Source: Flavobacteriales bacterium (GTDB lineage Bacteria; Bacteroidota; Bacteroidia; Flavobacteriales_D; Crocinitomicaceae). From it: DNA of 62,917 bases. The translations under genes were made by a program, and so were the position numbers. Positions 35,887 through 45,541 of the stretch are shown in pieces. Within the stretch, counting starts at the first letter, position 1. Every line of letters begins with the position of its first letter. A model generated the notes under the pieces. It was not told where the DNA came from. It did no database searches and was given only the letters and a program-made list of their open reading frames with translations. The stretch spans positions 1 to 62,917 of the forward strand of contig CANJNE010000003.1 of NCBI GenBank assembly GCA_947475275.1, in the 5' to 3' direction.

Positions 35887-37209
35887 ATGAAAAAAATTAC
35901 TGTTGTTGGAACTGGATACGTTGGATTGGTCACAGGAACTTGTTTCGCAGAAACGGGCAATCAGGTTTTATGTGTAGATATCGATCAGAAAAAGGTTGAG
36001 CGTATGCAAAATGGGGAAGTTCCTATTTATGAGCCACACCTTGATGTAATTTTCGAAAGAAACATTAAAGCGGAAAGATTAAAGTTCACAACCAGTTTGG
36101 AAGAAGGCGTAAATCACGGTGAGATAATATTTTTAGCACTACCAACACCTCCAGGCGAAGATGGTTCTGCGGATTTATCGTACATTTTAGGAGTTGCAAA
36201 GCAACTAGGCAAACTAATTAAAGACTATAAAGTTATCGTTGATAAAAGTACTGTCCCAGTTGGTACCGCTGACAAAGTACATGCGGCAATAGCTACTGAA
36301 ACTGAAATTCCTTTCGATGTAGTCTCAAACCCTGAATTTTTAAGAGAAGGATTTGCAGTAGATGATTTTTTAAAGCCAGATCGTGTTGTAATCGGTACCA
36401 GTTCAGAAAAGGCTCAAAAGGTAATGGAGCAACTATACAAACCATTTGTTAGGCAAGGAAATCCAATAATCTTCATGGATGAAAAGTCTGCCGAACTTAC
36501 AAAATATGCTGCAAATGCTTTTCTCGCAACCAAAATTACATTCATGAATGAAATTGCAAATTTCTGTGAATTGGTTGGCGCAGACGTAGATAAAGTAAGA
36601 GCTGGAATTGGTTCGGATGAACGAATAGGAAAAAGATTTTTGTTCCCAGGTATTGGATACGGAGGTTCATGTTTTCCAAAAGATGTGCAAGCTTTGGTGA
36701 AGTCTGGAATGGATAATCATTTTTCATTCAATATACTCAACGCTGTTATGTCGGTAAATGAGCGACAAAAGACGATTATAATTCCCAAAATTAAAGCGTT
36801 TTTTAATGGAGATTTAAAAGGTAAAAATATAGCCATTTGGGGTTTGTCATTCAAGCCTGATACGGATGATATTAGGGAGGCTCCAGCACTCTATATTATT
36901 AAAGATTTATTGGAAGAGGGGGCAAAAGTAAAAGCATACGATCCGGAAGCGATTGATAATGTTAAGAATCTTCTTGGCAATACTATTTCTTACGCTTCGA
37001 ACGAGTATGAAGCTATAGAGAAAGCTGATGCGCTTGTTATTTGTACCGAATGGGGTATTTTTAGAAATCCTGATTTTAATAGAATTAAAGATGCTTTAAA
37101 TCAATCTGTTATCTTTGATGGAAGAAATTTATTTGATCCCGAAGAAATGAAAGATAAAGGATTTTTCTATAGCTCAATTGGAAGAAATATTGTAGGTAAT
37201 GGAGACTAA
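35887..37209 (+). CDS. ugd: UDP-glucose 6-dehydrogenase
   Basis: 440 residues with the N-terminal NAD motif [10 protein letters not shown] at 8-17, the substrate and catalytic stretch [20 protein letters not shown], and the catalytic Cys in [13 protein letters not shown]. The C-terminal domain begins [17 protein letters not shown]. It oxidises UDP-glucose to UDP-glucuronate. This class has the GGSCFPKD form typical of Ugd, unlike the GGHCIGVDP form of the second dehydrogenase in the block, so the two act on different sugars. It overlaps the next gene by 11 bp. Confidence 0.9.
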   Translation: MKKITVVGTGYVGLVTGTCFAETGNQVLCVDIDQKKVERMQNGEVPIYEPHLDVIFERNIKAERLKFTTSLEEGVNHGEIIFLALPTPPGEDGSADLSYILGVAKQLGKLIKDYKVIVDKSTVPVGTADKVHAAIATETEIPFDVVSNPEFLREGFAVDDFLKPDRVVIGTSSEKAQKVMEQLYKPFVRQGNPIIFMDEKSAELTKYAANAFLATKITFMNEIANFCELVGADVDKVRAGIGSDERIGKRFLFPGIGYGGSCFPKDVQALVKSGMDNHFSFNILNAVMSVNERQKTIIIPKIKAFFNGDLKGKNIAIWGLSFKPDTDDIREAPALYIIKDLLEEGAKVKAYDPEAIDNVKNLLGNTISYASNEYEAIEKADALVICTEWGIFRNPDFNRIKDALNQSVIFDGRNLFDPEEMKDKGFFYSSIGRNIVGNGD

Positions 37210-38200
37210 TGCAAAAAAAAGGGTTTTAATTACCGGAGCTGCTGGTTTTCTGGGTTCGCATTTGTGCGATCGATTTATCGGTGATGGTTACCGCGTCGTT
37301 GCGATGGATAATTTAATAACGGGTAGGTTAAAGAATATAGAGCACCTTTTCAAAAATGAAAATTTTGAATTTTACAATCATGATGTTTCAAAGTTTATTC
37401 ACGTTTCGGGACCTCTTGATTTTATTCTTCATTTTGCATCTCCAGCAAGCCCAATTGATTACTTAAAAATACCCATTCAAACACTTAAGGTGGGTTCCCT
37501 CGGTATCCACAATTGTCTTGGTTTGGCAAAAGCCAAGGGAGCAAGAGTCCTCATTGCTTCAACTTCCGAAGTATATGGAGATCCAACGGTTCATCCTCAA
37601 AATGAAGATTATTGGGGTAATGTAAATCCTGTTGGTCCAAGAGGGGTTTATGACGAGGCTAAAAGATTTCAAGAAGCTATTACAATGGCCTACCATAATT
37701 TTCATGGTATAGAGACCAGAATCGTTCGTATTTTTAATACTTATGGACCAAGAATGCGCTTGAATGATGGTCGTGTGCTGCCTGCTTTTATTGGTCAAGC
37801 TTTACGAGGTGAAGATCTTACCATTTTTGGCGACGGAAGTCAAACCCGCTCATTTTGTTATGTTGAAGATTTAATTGAAGGTATTGTTAGATTACTCCAT
37901 TCTGATTATGCCTTACCTGTTAATATTGGTAACCCAGATGAAATAACCATTAGCGATTTTGCCGAAGAGATTATTAAATTGACGCAAACCAATCAAAAAG
38001 TAATTTATAAAGATTTACCCGTAGACGATCCAAAACAAAGACAACCTGATATTACTAGAGCAAAGAAACTATTGAATTGGGAGCCTAAAGTATCTCGTGA
38101 AGAAGGTTTGAAAATAACATATGATTATTTCAAAAGTTTGACTGAGGAAGAATTGTTGCAAACCGAGCATAATGATTTCGATAAATTTATAATAAGGTGA
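37199..38200 (+). CDS. UDP-glucuronate decarboxylase-like (UDP-xylose synthase) epimerase/dehydratase
   Basis: 333 residues of an extended [14 protein letters not shown] is at the N-terminus, then [15 protein letters not shown], a TSEVYGDP serine/threonine element and the [10 protein letters not shown] active-site motif in which Tyr and Lys act. The ASPASP and YDExKR combination and [10 protein letters not shown] are typical of Uxs, which decarboxylates UDP-glucuronate to UDP-xylose. That is the product of the gene directly upstream. UDP-4-keto-pentose or UDP-apiose routes cannot be excluded. Overlaps both neighbours. Confidence 0.85.
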   Translation: METNAKKRVLITGAAGFLGSHLCDRFIGDGYRVVAMDNLITGRLKNIEHLFKNENFEFYNHDVSKFIHVSGPLDFILHFASPASPIDYLKIPIQTLKVGSLGIHNCLGLAKAKGARVLIASTSEVYGDPTVHPQNEDYWGNVNPVGPRGVYDEAKRFQEAITMAYHNFHGIETRIVRIFNTYGPRMRLNDGRVLPAFIGQALRGEDLTIFGDGSQTRSFCYVEDLIEGIVRLLHSDYALPVNIGNPDEITISDFAEEIIKLTQTNQKVIYKDLPVDDPKQRQPDITRAKKLLNWEPKVSREEGLKITYDYFKSLTEEELLQTEHNDFDKFIIR

Positions 38201-38772
38201 TGGAATATTTTGCTCATGAAACAGCTGTAATTGATAGCGGTTGCCAAATTGGAAAGGGAACCAAAATATGGCATTTTAGCCATATTATGCCTAACGCGAT
38301 ATTAGGTGCAAATTGCAATATTGGGCAAAATGTCGTGATATCACCTGAAGTTGTTTTGGGTGAAAACGTCAAAGTGCAAAATAACGTTTCTATTTATACT
38401 GGGGTGATCTGTGAGGATGATGTTTTTCTCGGACCATCAATGGTGTTTACCAATGTTACCAATCCCCGGAGTGCAGTTAATAGAAGAGATCAATACTCCA
38501 AAACAAAGGTTGGAAAAGGAGCTAGTATAGGTGCTAATGCAACTATTGTATGTGGCCATGACATTGGTGAATACGCTTTTATCGGAGCTGGAGCAGTGGT
38601 AACAAAAAACGTATTACCTTTCGCTTTGGTCGTTGGTAATCCAGCGCGTCAGATAGGATGGATTAGTGAATACGGACATCGACTAGAATTTAATGCCCAT
38701 GGTGAGGCAATTTGTCATGAAAGTCAACAAAAATATATATTAAAAAACGGCTCGGTTGAGAGAGCTGAATAA
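38200..38772 (+). CDS. Left-handed beta-helix acetyltransferase (WbpD/WlbB-like)
   Basis: 190 residues from ATG 38200, which shares one base with the preceding TGA. Hexapeptide repeats run through residues 15-140 (IGKGTKIWHFSHIMPNAILG, VVLGENVKVQNNVSI, VGKGASIGANATIVCG). FTNVTNPRSAVNRR is the loop typical of WbpD/WlbB. These enzymes acetylate the C3 amino group of UDP-2-acetamido-3-amino-glucuronate. The product of the step before is supplied by the aminotransferase at the start of the block and the MocA-type dehydrogenase downstream. Confidence 0.87.
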   Translation: MEYFAHETAVIDSGCQIGKGTKIWHFSHIMPNAILGANCNIGQNVVISPEVVLGENVKVQNNVSIYTGVICEDDVFLGPSMVFTNVTNPRSAVNRRDQYSKTKVGKGASIGANATIVCGHDIGEYAFIGAGAVVTKNVLPFALVVGNPARQIGWISEYGHRLEFNAHGEAICHESQQKYILKNGSVERAE

Positions 38773-38783
38773 TTTTGAAACTA

Positions 38784-39821
38784 ATGATATCTAGCAATAA
38801 AGTAAGATTTGTAGTTTTAGGTGCTGGTCATATTGGCAAGCGACATGCCGAAATGATTCGCAGAGATGAAGAAGGTGAGTTAGTGGCTCTTGTTGATGTA
38901 AGGTCAAAGGCAGATTGTAATGTTGAAGATTTCGGTGTTCCTTTTTACCATTCCTTAGAGGAGGTGATCCAGTCCGGTGTGGAATTCGACGTTGTTAATG
39001 TTTGTACTCCAAATGGTTTTCACGCATCGCAAAGTATCGCTGCACTAGAGGCGGGTAAACATGTCGTTTGCGAAAAACCAATGGGGTTAACGAAGGATAG
39101 CTGTGAGAAAATAATTTACAAGTCTTTGCAAGTAAGTAAACAGGTGTTTTGTGTAATGCAAAACAGGTATTCACCACCCTCACAATGGATTAAATCTGTT
39201 ATTGACCAAAAATTATTAGGTAACATATTTATGGTTCAATTGAATTGTTATTGGAATCGTGACGATCGCTATTACAAAAAAGAGGGATGGAAGGGGAGTA
39301 AGGATCTTGATGGCGGAACATTGTTTACCCAGTTTTCACATTTTATTGATATCATGTATTGGTTGTTCGGCGATATTGAAAACATTCAAGGAAAATTTGC
39401 AGATTTTACCCATTCCCATTCAACAGATTTCGAGGATTCAGGATTTGTAAGCTTTGATTTTCTCAACGGAGGAATGGGGTGTATTAACTATTCAACTGCT
39501 GTAGCTGATCAAAACCTCGAAAGTTCAATCACAATTATTGGCGAAAAGGGAAGTGTGAAAATTGGCGGACAATACATGAACGAGGTTGAAATATGCAATA
39601 TTCAAGATTATGTTATGCCGGTATTGGCACCAACAAATCCAGGGAATGATTACGGCGCCTACAAAGGATCCGCTGCGAACCATAATTATGTAATTAAAAA
39701 TGTTATTGATACCTTAAAAGGAAGAACATCACCAACTACTAATGCTTTAGAAGGGTTAAAGGTTGTTGAAATTATTGAACGAATCTATAAAGTAAGAAAT
39801 GAACAACTCGATTTATCATAA
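38784..39821 (+). CDS. Gfo/Idh/MocA-family dehydrogenase (WbpB/WlbA-like)
   Basis: 345 residues from ATG 38784 (a TTG lies at 38775). The Rossmann motif GAGHIGKRHAEMI is followed by VCTPNGFHA and the EKPMG lysine motif conserved in this family. QNRYSPPSQW and DGGTLFTQFSHFIDIMYW resemble WbpB/WlbA, which oxidise C3 of UDP-N-acetyl-glucosaminuronate before amination. The end of the gene overlaps wbpA-like by 23 bp. Confidence 0.85.
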   Translation: MISSNKVRFVVLGAGHIGKRHAEMIRRDEEGELVALVDVRSKADCNVEDFGVPFYHSLEEVIQSGVEFDVVNVCTPNGFHASQSIAALEAGKHVVCEKPMGLTKDSCEKIIYKSLQVSKQVFCVMQNRYSPPSQWIKSVIDQKLLGNIFMVQLNCYWNRDDRYYKKEGWKGSKDLDGGTLFTQFSHFIDIMYWLFGDIENIQGKFADFTHSHSTDFEDSGFVSFDFLNGGMGCINYSTAVADQNLESSITIIGEKGSVKIGGQYMNEVEICNIQDYVMPVLAPTNPGNDYGAYKGSAANHNYVIKNVIDTLKGRTSPTTNALEGLKVVEIIERIYKVRNEQLDLS

Positions 39822-41103
39822 TTTGCTTCAAAAAGAAGCGACATTGGCTGTCGTTGGACTTGGTTATGTCGGACTTCCAATAGCATTAGAATTTGCAAGA
39901 AGAATTAAGGTCGTCGGATTTGATATCAATCCGGATCGCGTCGCACTTATGCAAAATGGAATAGATCCAAGTAATGAACTAGTAGCTGACGATTTTTTAG
40001 GTTGTGATATCACATTTACGCATTCTTTGGATGATCTGAAAAATGTCAATTTCTTTGTCGTTGCTGTGCCTACGCCTATTGATGATTCAAATCTGCCAAA
40101 TTTGAAACCTTTGTTGAGCGCAAGTCAAACGGTTGGTAAGGTTTTGAAAAAAGGAGATTACGTGGTATTTGAATCTACAGTATATCCAGGTTGTACAGAA
40201 GAAGATTGCATTCCTGTATTAGAAGAAATTTCCGGACTAAAATTCAATGAAGATTTCAAAGTGGGATATTCTCCTGAAAGAATCAACCCTGGAGATAAAG
40301 AACACACACTTCAAAATGTTGTTAAAGTTGTTTCTGGATGTTGTGAAAATTCACTTGAAGAAATAGCCAAAACATACGAATTGGTCGTAAGAGCAGGGGT
40401 TCACAGAGCTTCAAGTATTAAGGTTGCTGAAGCAGCAAAGATTATTGAAAACACCCAAAGGGATGTTAATATTGCATTGATTAATGAACTATCTATAATT
40501 TTTAATAAACTAAAAATCAACACATTTGATGTGCTTGAGGCGGCAGGAACGAAATGGAATTTTCTTAAGTTTTTCCCTGGCTTGGTTGGGGGCCATTGTA
40601 TTGGTGTTGATCCCTATTATCTAACCCATAAGGCACAGCAGGCCGGATACCATTCTAAGGTAATTACAAGTGGTCGTTATGTGAATGATTCCATGGGCTT
40701 TTATATCGGAAAACAAACGGTGAAGAAAATTATCGCTCAAGGAAAACATATTCAAGACGCCAAAGTTCTCGTAATGGGAGCCACCTTTAAAGAAGATGTT
40801 AGTGATATTAGAAATTCCAAAGTAATTGATGTAATCAATGAATTGAAATCTTTTCAAGTTCATGTTGATGTAATTGATCCGCATGCTTCTTCCGATGAAA
40901 TGATCCATGAATATGGAATTGGCTTGGTCAATGAAACTGGAATTGAATACGATGCCATAATCGTAGCTGTTAATCATTTAGAATATAAAAACATGGATGA
41001 AAATGATTTTAAAAAGTTGCTAAAAGACGGAAGTGGAGTATTTGTTGATGTGAAGGGAATCTTTAAGAATAAAATTAGGGATTTGGAATACTGGTCTTTG
41101 TAA
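39799..41103 (+). CDS. UDP-N-acetylglucosamine 6-dehydrogenase-like (WbpA/TviB family)
   Basis: 434 residues. GLGYVGLPIALEFA is the NAD motif, STVYPGCTEEDCIP and FKVGYSPERINPGDKEHTL are subfamily markers, and the catalytic Cys lies in VGGHCIGVDPYYL, the form found in dehydrogenases that act on N-acetylated UDP-hexosamines. It would convert UDP-GlcNAc (or the Gal/Man epimer) to the uronic acid. With the MocA dehydrogenase, aminotransferase and acetyltransferase in the same operon it forms the first step toward UDP-2,3-diacetamido-glucuronate. Confidence 0.88.
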   Translation: MNNSIYHNLLQKEATLAVVGLGYVGLPIALEFARRIKVVGFDINPDRVALMQNGIDPSNELVADDFLGCDITFTHSLDDLKNVNFFVVAVPTPIDDSNLPNLKPLLSASQTVGKVLKKGDYVVFESTVYPGCTEEDCIPVLEEISGLKFNEDFKVGYSPERINPGDKEHTLQNVVKVVSGCCENSLEEIAKTYELVVRAGVHRASSIKVAEAAKIIENTQRDVNIALINELSIIFNKLKINTFDVLEAAGTKWNFLKFFPGLVGGHCIGVDPYYLTHKAQQAGYHSKVITSGRYVNDSMGFYIGKQTVKKIIAQGKHIQDAKVLVMGATFKEDVSDIRNSKVIDVINELKSFQVHVDVIDPHASSDEMIHEYGIGLVNETGIEYDAIIVAVNHLEYKNMDENDFKKLLKDGSGVFVDVKGIFKNKIRDLEYWSL

Positions 41104-41115
41104 TATCTATTTGAA

Positions 41116-42171
41116 ATGCAGTTTAAAAAGAAAATCCTTGTAACTGGTGGAGCCGGTTTTATTGGTTCCCATCTCGTTAGACATTTTGTTACGAAATACC
41201 CTGATTACCTGATAATAAATTTTGATAAACTAACTTATGCGGGAAATTTAGAAAATCTAAAAGATATTGAGGGTGCTCTAAATTATCGTTTTTTTAAAGG
41301 TGATATCGTAAACAAAAATGATGTTATGGATGCTTTTGTGGCATTCGAATTTACGGATGTGATTCATCTTGCAGCAGAATCTCACGTTGACCGATCAATT
41401 GAAGGTCCAATGGACTTTGTTATGACCAATGTGGTAGGTACGGTTAACCTTCTTCAGATCTGCAAAGAAAAATGGGTAGGAAACGACCATGTGTTTCACC
41501 ATGTTTCAACAGATGAGGTTTTTGGAAGTCTAGAGGAAGAAGGTTTCTTTACAGAAACTACGCCTTACGATCCCAGAAGTCCTTACTCTGCATCTAAAGC
41601 ATCCTCAGACCATTTTGTAAGAGCTTTTTACCATACTTACGGTTTCCCAATTAAAATCTCAAATTGCTCGAATAATTATGGAAGTCATCATTTTCCTGAG
41701 AAATTAATCCCACTAATGATCAATAATATTTTAAATATGAAGCCACTTCCAGTATACGGAAATGGTTTGAATATTAGAGATTGGTTGTGGGTAGTGGATC
41801 ATGTAAGGGCAATAGATACCATTTTTCATAACGGTGAATTAGGTGCTTCATATAATGTGGGAGGGTTAAATGAATGGACAAATATTGATTTGGTTAAGTA
41901 CCTCTGTAAGGTAATGGATAAAGAACTGAATCGACTTGAAGGTACTTCTGAACAATTGATTGTATATGTTGAGGATAGAAAAGGACATGACCAACGTTAT
42001 GCTATTGACGCATCTAAACTTGTAAATGAATTAGGTTGGAAACCTTCTGTAACCTTTGAGGAAGGATTGGCATTAACAGTCAATTGGTATCTTGAAAATC
42101 AAAACTGGATTGAAAAAGTAACCTCTGGAGCATACCAAACTTATTATGAAAAAATGTACAGTACGAAGTAA
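41116..42171 (+). CDS. rmlB: dTDP-glucose 4,6-dehydratase
   Basis: 351 residues with TGGAGFIGSHL, FDKLTYAGNLENL, AAESHVDRSI and STDEVFGSL, and the YSASKASSDHFVRA catalytic segment. The NNYGSHHFPEKLIP and RDWLWVVDHVRAID motifs are diagnostic of RmlB. It makes dTDP-4-keto-6-deoxyglucose, the branch point for rhamnose and several amino or deoxy sugars. rmlA and rmlC are absent from the window. An RmlD-like reductase lies separately at 54235-55167, so rhamnose cannot be assumed. Confidence 0.93.
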   Translation: MQFKKKILVTGGAGFIGSHLVRHFVTKYPDYLIINFDKLTYAGNLENLKDIEGALNYRFFKGDIVNKNDVMDAFVAFEFTDVIHLAAESHVDRSIEGPMDFVMTNVVGTVNLLQICKEKWVGNDHVFHHVSTDEVFGSLEEEGFFTETTPYDPRSPYSASKASSDHFVRAFYHTYGFPIKISNCSNNYGSHHFPEKLIPLMINNILNMKPLPVYGNGLNIRDWLWVVDHVRAIDTIFHNGELGASYNVGGLNEWTNIDLVKYLCKVMDKELNRLEGTSEQLIVYVEDRKGHDQRYAIDASKLVNELGWKPSVTFEEGLALTVNWYLENQNWIEKVTSGAYQTYYEKMYSTK

Positions 42172-42176
42172 GCTAA

Positions 42177-42926
42177 ATGGGTTGGTTGGGTAGTATTTTT
42201 TCTTCAAAGAAAATTCAAAATACAGATTATTTAAATTTTGAAAAGATTGGAACGGATATGCATAGTCATATTATTCCTGGAATTGATGATGGTTCTCGTA
42301 CCTTAGATGAGTCAATTGCGTTAGTTCATAAATTCAAATCACTAGGTTACAGAAAATTGATTACCACGCCACATATCATGGCTGAGGTATATCCAAATAA
42401 TAGAGAACTAATAAATAAAGGTCTGGGCAATTTGAAAAGGGAGCTTGATCGCATTCAATTGGACATTGAAATTGAAGCAGCAGCCGAATATTATTTCGAT
42501 GATACTTTTTTCGATATGGTAAAAACCGGTGATGTCCTTTCCTTTTCTGATAATTATGTTTTGGTCGAATTCTCTTTTCATTCAGAGCCAACCAATGAAA
42601 AAGCTCTATTTTTTGAAATGCAAATGAAGGGTTACAAACCTGTGCTCGCTCATTTTGAAAGATATACTTATTTCGATGATTTCATAGATAAAGCAAATAG
42701 ATACAAAGAACATGGGGTAAATATTCAATTAAATCTGAATTCCCTTACTGGACATTATGGCCAAACCGTAAAAAAACAAGCTGAAAAATTGGTTGATAAT
42801 GATTTGATTCATTTTATAGGTACTGATTGTCATCGTATGCAACATCTCAATTTGTTGGAATCTCATGCTGGAGATTATTATTTTTCTAAACTCAATAACC
42901 TCCAATTAAAAAATCAATTGCTCTGA
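42177..42926 (+). CDS. PHP-type tyrosine phosphatase of the CpsB/YwqE family
   Basis: 249 residues. It opens with the metal-binding DMHSHIIPGIDDG motif (His29, His31, Asp37/38), followed by TTPHIMAE, EAAAEYYFDD, LAHFERY and a final GTDCHRM, all the ligands of a polymerase-and-histidinol-phosphatase (PHP) site. CpsB/YwqE proteins dephosphorylate the bacterial tyrosine kinases that control capsule or exopolysaccharide export. That fits the sugar-nucleotide block, which it closes. No partner tyrosine kinase (Wzc type) lies in the window. Confidence 0.88.
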   Translation: MGWLGSIFSSKKIQNTDYLNFEKIGTDMHSHIIPGIDDGSRTLDESIALVHKFKSLGYRKLITTPHIMAEVYPNNRELINKGLGNLKRELDRIQLDIEIEAAAEYYFDDTFFDMVKTGDVLSFSDNYVLVEFSFHSEPTNEKALFFEMQMKGYKPVLAHFERYTYFDDFIDKANRYKEHGVNIQLNLNSLTGHYGQTVKKQAEKLVDNDLIHFIGTDCHRMQHLNLLESHAGDYYFSKLNNLQLKNQLL

Positions 42927-42957
42927 AATTAAGCTAAATACATACCGCGGTAATTAA

Positions 42958-42965
42958 TATATTTG
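42958..42965 (+). promoter_or_regulatory. -7 element TATATTTG before the YceI-fusion gene
   Basis: Exact TAnnTTTG match, 14 bp before the ATG. No TTG lies at the expected distance; a second, unrelated feature nearby is CCGCGG at 42945-42950. Weak evidence on its own. Confidence 0.4.
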
Positions 42966-42979
42966 TAAAAACTTTTACA

Positions 42980-44536
42980 ATGGAAAATTACTTTTCACTT
43001 TACTTCTTAGGTATATCAATTTTCATATTGTCTCTTATTTACTTTAACAAACAATCGCTTTTTAATTTTTCATATTTACTATTTGGCATTGGAATTCTTG
43101 CATTATTTTGCAATACTGCTTTAAATGAAACCATTTCTTCTTTCTTTATTTCCAGCATTTCTGTCCTGATTATTGCTTTTTTGATTGGAAAATATAATTC
43201 TTCAAAAGAGATATATAAACATTTATTGGCAGTTACGATTTGTTCGTTGCCCATTGTATTATCTTGGTCTGCAAACATTACTGTTCAAGATTATACGTTT
43301 AAAATTGGTCCAATTCATCTTGTCCTAATATTATATGGTGGACTCATAAATGTTTTGAGCGTTTTAAAATATAAAATCCTCAATCGATTTGTTAAACATA
43401 TTGATAAAGAAGATACACATCTTGCCTTCCAGTTGATCTTTTTAGGCATTGGCGTATACGTAGGAAGCTTTTTTGCCTCGTTTTTCGGTGTGCTTTTAAT
43501 TGCATTAGGAGCAACTGTTTCGTCTTTTCAAACGCGTGATTTTAAAATCTCGCTTTTTACTTTAACCTATTCGATTTTTGCCATATTTATAGTTAAACAG
43601 AACATTGAGGTCATAGACCTATCGCTAGGTAAAATACTTTTTGGATTTGTATTAGGTGTTTTTTCATTGCTTATTTTTAACCTTTTTAGTCACGCTGAAA
43701 AAAACAGTATTTTAAATCTGCTGTTTCCAACAATTGTTCAGTCATTATTGGTGGGATTAATCATTTGGTTGGGTACGCAAAAAACGGATTTGGGTGGTTT
43801 TGATGCATATTTAGCATCATTATTTGGAATAATATCCGCACAATTATTTACAGGAGTTTTTATTAAAAACCTATATGTTATTGTCTTATCCTTAGCTGTT
43901 GGACTTGGCTTTGCGGTTATGATAAAACCAAATTTGGATGCAGAAAATCAAAATTTAAAACTTCCTGAAATAGTTAGTTCTTCAAATTCAGCGAACAAGA
44001 AGGCTGTTGACCCTTTCGATTTACCTGGAAAAAATTTAGAAGAAATCACGGGAAACTATAAGATTGATGATACAAATTCAGAATTGACTTTTCAACTTGG
44101 ACCTAAAGGTGGTAAAACAATAGGAGCCATTAAACTTTTTACAGGCCAAATTAAATTGACCAAAGTCTCAGAAAATTCCGAATTTAAGGTTGAGATGCCA
44201 GTAAATAAATTGACAACTTTTAATGCGTACCGTGATGAATCCTTGATGGAAGCATCATATTTCAATGTTGCCAAATTTCCAAAAATGAATTATTGGTCTA
44301 AAAAAATGGTTGCGGAAGATGACTACTATACCATTTCTGGTGATTTTGAAATGTTAGGTATTAAACAAAATGTCGATGTTAATGTGAAATATCTTGGTAA
44401 AAATGAAAAAGGAGTACCTATTTTAATTGGTAAATCATCTTTGGATAGAACGCTTTTTGGAATGAAACCGGACCCGAAAGAAGGAAATGTTGTTGATTTT
44501 CAATTTAAAATCGAACTCCTAGAAATAAAGCCATGA
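42980..44536 (+). CDS. Polytopic membrane protein fused to a YceI domain
   Basis: 518 residues in two very different halves. Residues 1-315 are about ten to eleven hydrophobic helices with short loops and one charged linker (KYKILNRFVKHIDKEDTHLAF), with no signature I can name. Residues about 355-518 form a YceI domain (YKIDDTNSELTFQL, GDFEMLGIKQNVDV, SLDRTLFGMKPDP), a lipocalin-like barrel that binds isoprenoids such as polyprenols. Stand-alone YceI proteins of about 190 residues have signal peptides; here the barrel would be held at the membrane by the helices. Its last 18 bp overlap the convergent DUF2279 gene. Confidence 0.85.
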   Translation: MENYFSLYFLGISIFILSLIYFNKQSLFNFSYLLFGIGILALFCNTALNETISSFFISSISVLIIAFLIGKYNSSKEIYKHLLAVTICSLPIVLSWSANITVQDYTFKIGPIHLVLILYGGLINVLSVLKYKILNRFVKHIDKEDTHLAFQLIFLGIGVYVGSFFASFFGVLLIALGATVSSFQTRDFKISLFTLTYSIFAIFIVKQNIEVIDLSLGKILFGFVLGVFSLLIFNLFSHAEKNSILNLLFPTIVQSLLVGLIIWLGTQKTDLGGFDAYLASLFGIISAQLFTGVFIKNLYVIVLSLAVGLGFAVMIKPNLDAENQNLKLPEIVSSSNSANKKAVDPFDLPGKNLEEITGNYKIDDTNSELTFQLGPKGGKTIGAIKLFTGQIKLTKVSENSEFKVEMPVNKLTTFNAYRDESLMEASYFNVAKFPKMNYWSKKMVAEDDYYTISGDFEMLGIKQNVDVNVKYLGKNEKGVPILIGKSSLDRTLFGMKPDPKEGNVVDFQFKIELLEIKP

Positions 44537-45427
44537 TGAAGACACCTTTTTGTCGCTAATAATTAATGCTGGAAAAGGAATTTTCAAATAATTCAATTGT
44601 TTTAAAATAGCTTTTGCCCAAGGAGATTTTACTGGAATTTTAGACAAATCAATGTCTAACGAAAAGACCAATTCCCGTTTTGCATTGAATTGATAAATGC
44701 TTCCGTTCTGATTTATTTCAAAGAAATCGTTATCAGCTTTTAATTTTTGGTCAATACTATAACCTAGAGAAAGACAGAGCCATTTTGGAAATTTAGCAGA
44801 ACTTAGAAAACGCCCAGGACTAAAAGTTAGCCAATAGGTTTGTCCATTATAATCTTTTAAAATTCTTTCCGCTAAATTTGACCCTAAAATTCCCGGTCTA
44901 TATTGAGCATATTGAGTAGGATGGGTGGAGAATTTTAACTTGAAAAGAGGTTCTTTCAAAAATAATTCTTGACCAAGGTAAATTGCTGTTCCAGCGCTGT
45001 TGGCTGCAATATCGCACCATGAAAAACCCCACTCAGGACTCAAACCGTCAAAAATTTCTAGCGTTGTTTGATAAGTAAATCCTATGGATGCACCAATTAT
45101 TGCCGATTTTTTTGGTGACACTCCGCTCCATTTATATAAATCACCTGTAAATTGACCAAGCATATAACTGGTAAACAAGTGTCCCGTTTTATCCATTTGC
45201 ATCCAATTGGAGCAGTCATTAAAAGTGTGAAACTTACCAAGACCCTCCTTACTATACCAAACATTGTATAAACCCACTAAACTTCCTGCTCCAGTTAATC
45301 CAATTCCTGAAGTTGTGCATAATATTCTTTTTTTATTAGGGCTTTTGCTCGCGTTAATAAATTGAGCATTCGGTGTCGCTGTAATTCCAACAAACAGTAT
45401 GATTAATATGGAAATTGGCCATTTCAT
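44519..45427 (-). CDS. DUF2279 family envelope protein
   Basis: 302 residues with a signal sequence (SILIILFVGITATPNA). The DUF2279 core is at about 35-165: a DKTGHLFTSYMLGQFTG motif, SAIIGASIGFTYQTTLEIFDG and GFSWCDIAANSAGTAIYLGQE. Two or three weak hydrophobic segments suggest membrane contact. The family is widespread in Bacteroidota and of unknown function. It is convergent with the YceI-fusion gene, and the two coding regions share 18 bp. Confidence 0.82.
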   Translation of the reverse strand: MKWPISILIILFVGITATPNAQFINASKSPNKKRILCTTSGIGLTGAGSLVGLYNVWYSKEGLGKFHTFNDCSNWMQMDKTGHLFTSYMLGQFTGDLYKWSGVSPKKSAIIGASIGFTYQTTLEIFDGLSPEWGFSWCDIAANSAGTAIYLGQELFLKEPLFKLKFSTHPTQYAQYRPGILGSNLAERILKDYNGQTYWLTFSPGRFLSSAKFPKWLCLSLGYSIDQKLKADNDFFEINQNGSIYQFNAKRELVFSLDIDLSKIPVKSPWAKAILKQLNYLKIPFPALIISDKKVSSSWLYF

Positions 45428-45541
45428 AAACTAATTATGTTGTTAAATTAAGTAAAATGCACTATTTGTTGATAAAAATGGCAATTATCAAAAATGAAGA
45501 AACATCTTATTAAAGTACTTTTATGTAATAATTAGAAGACA

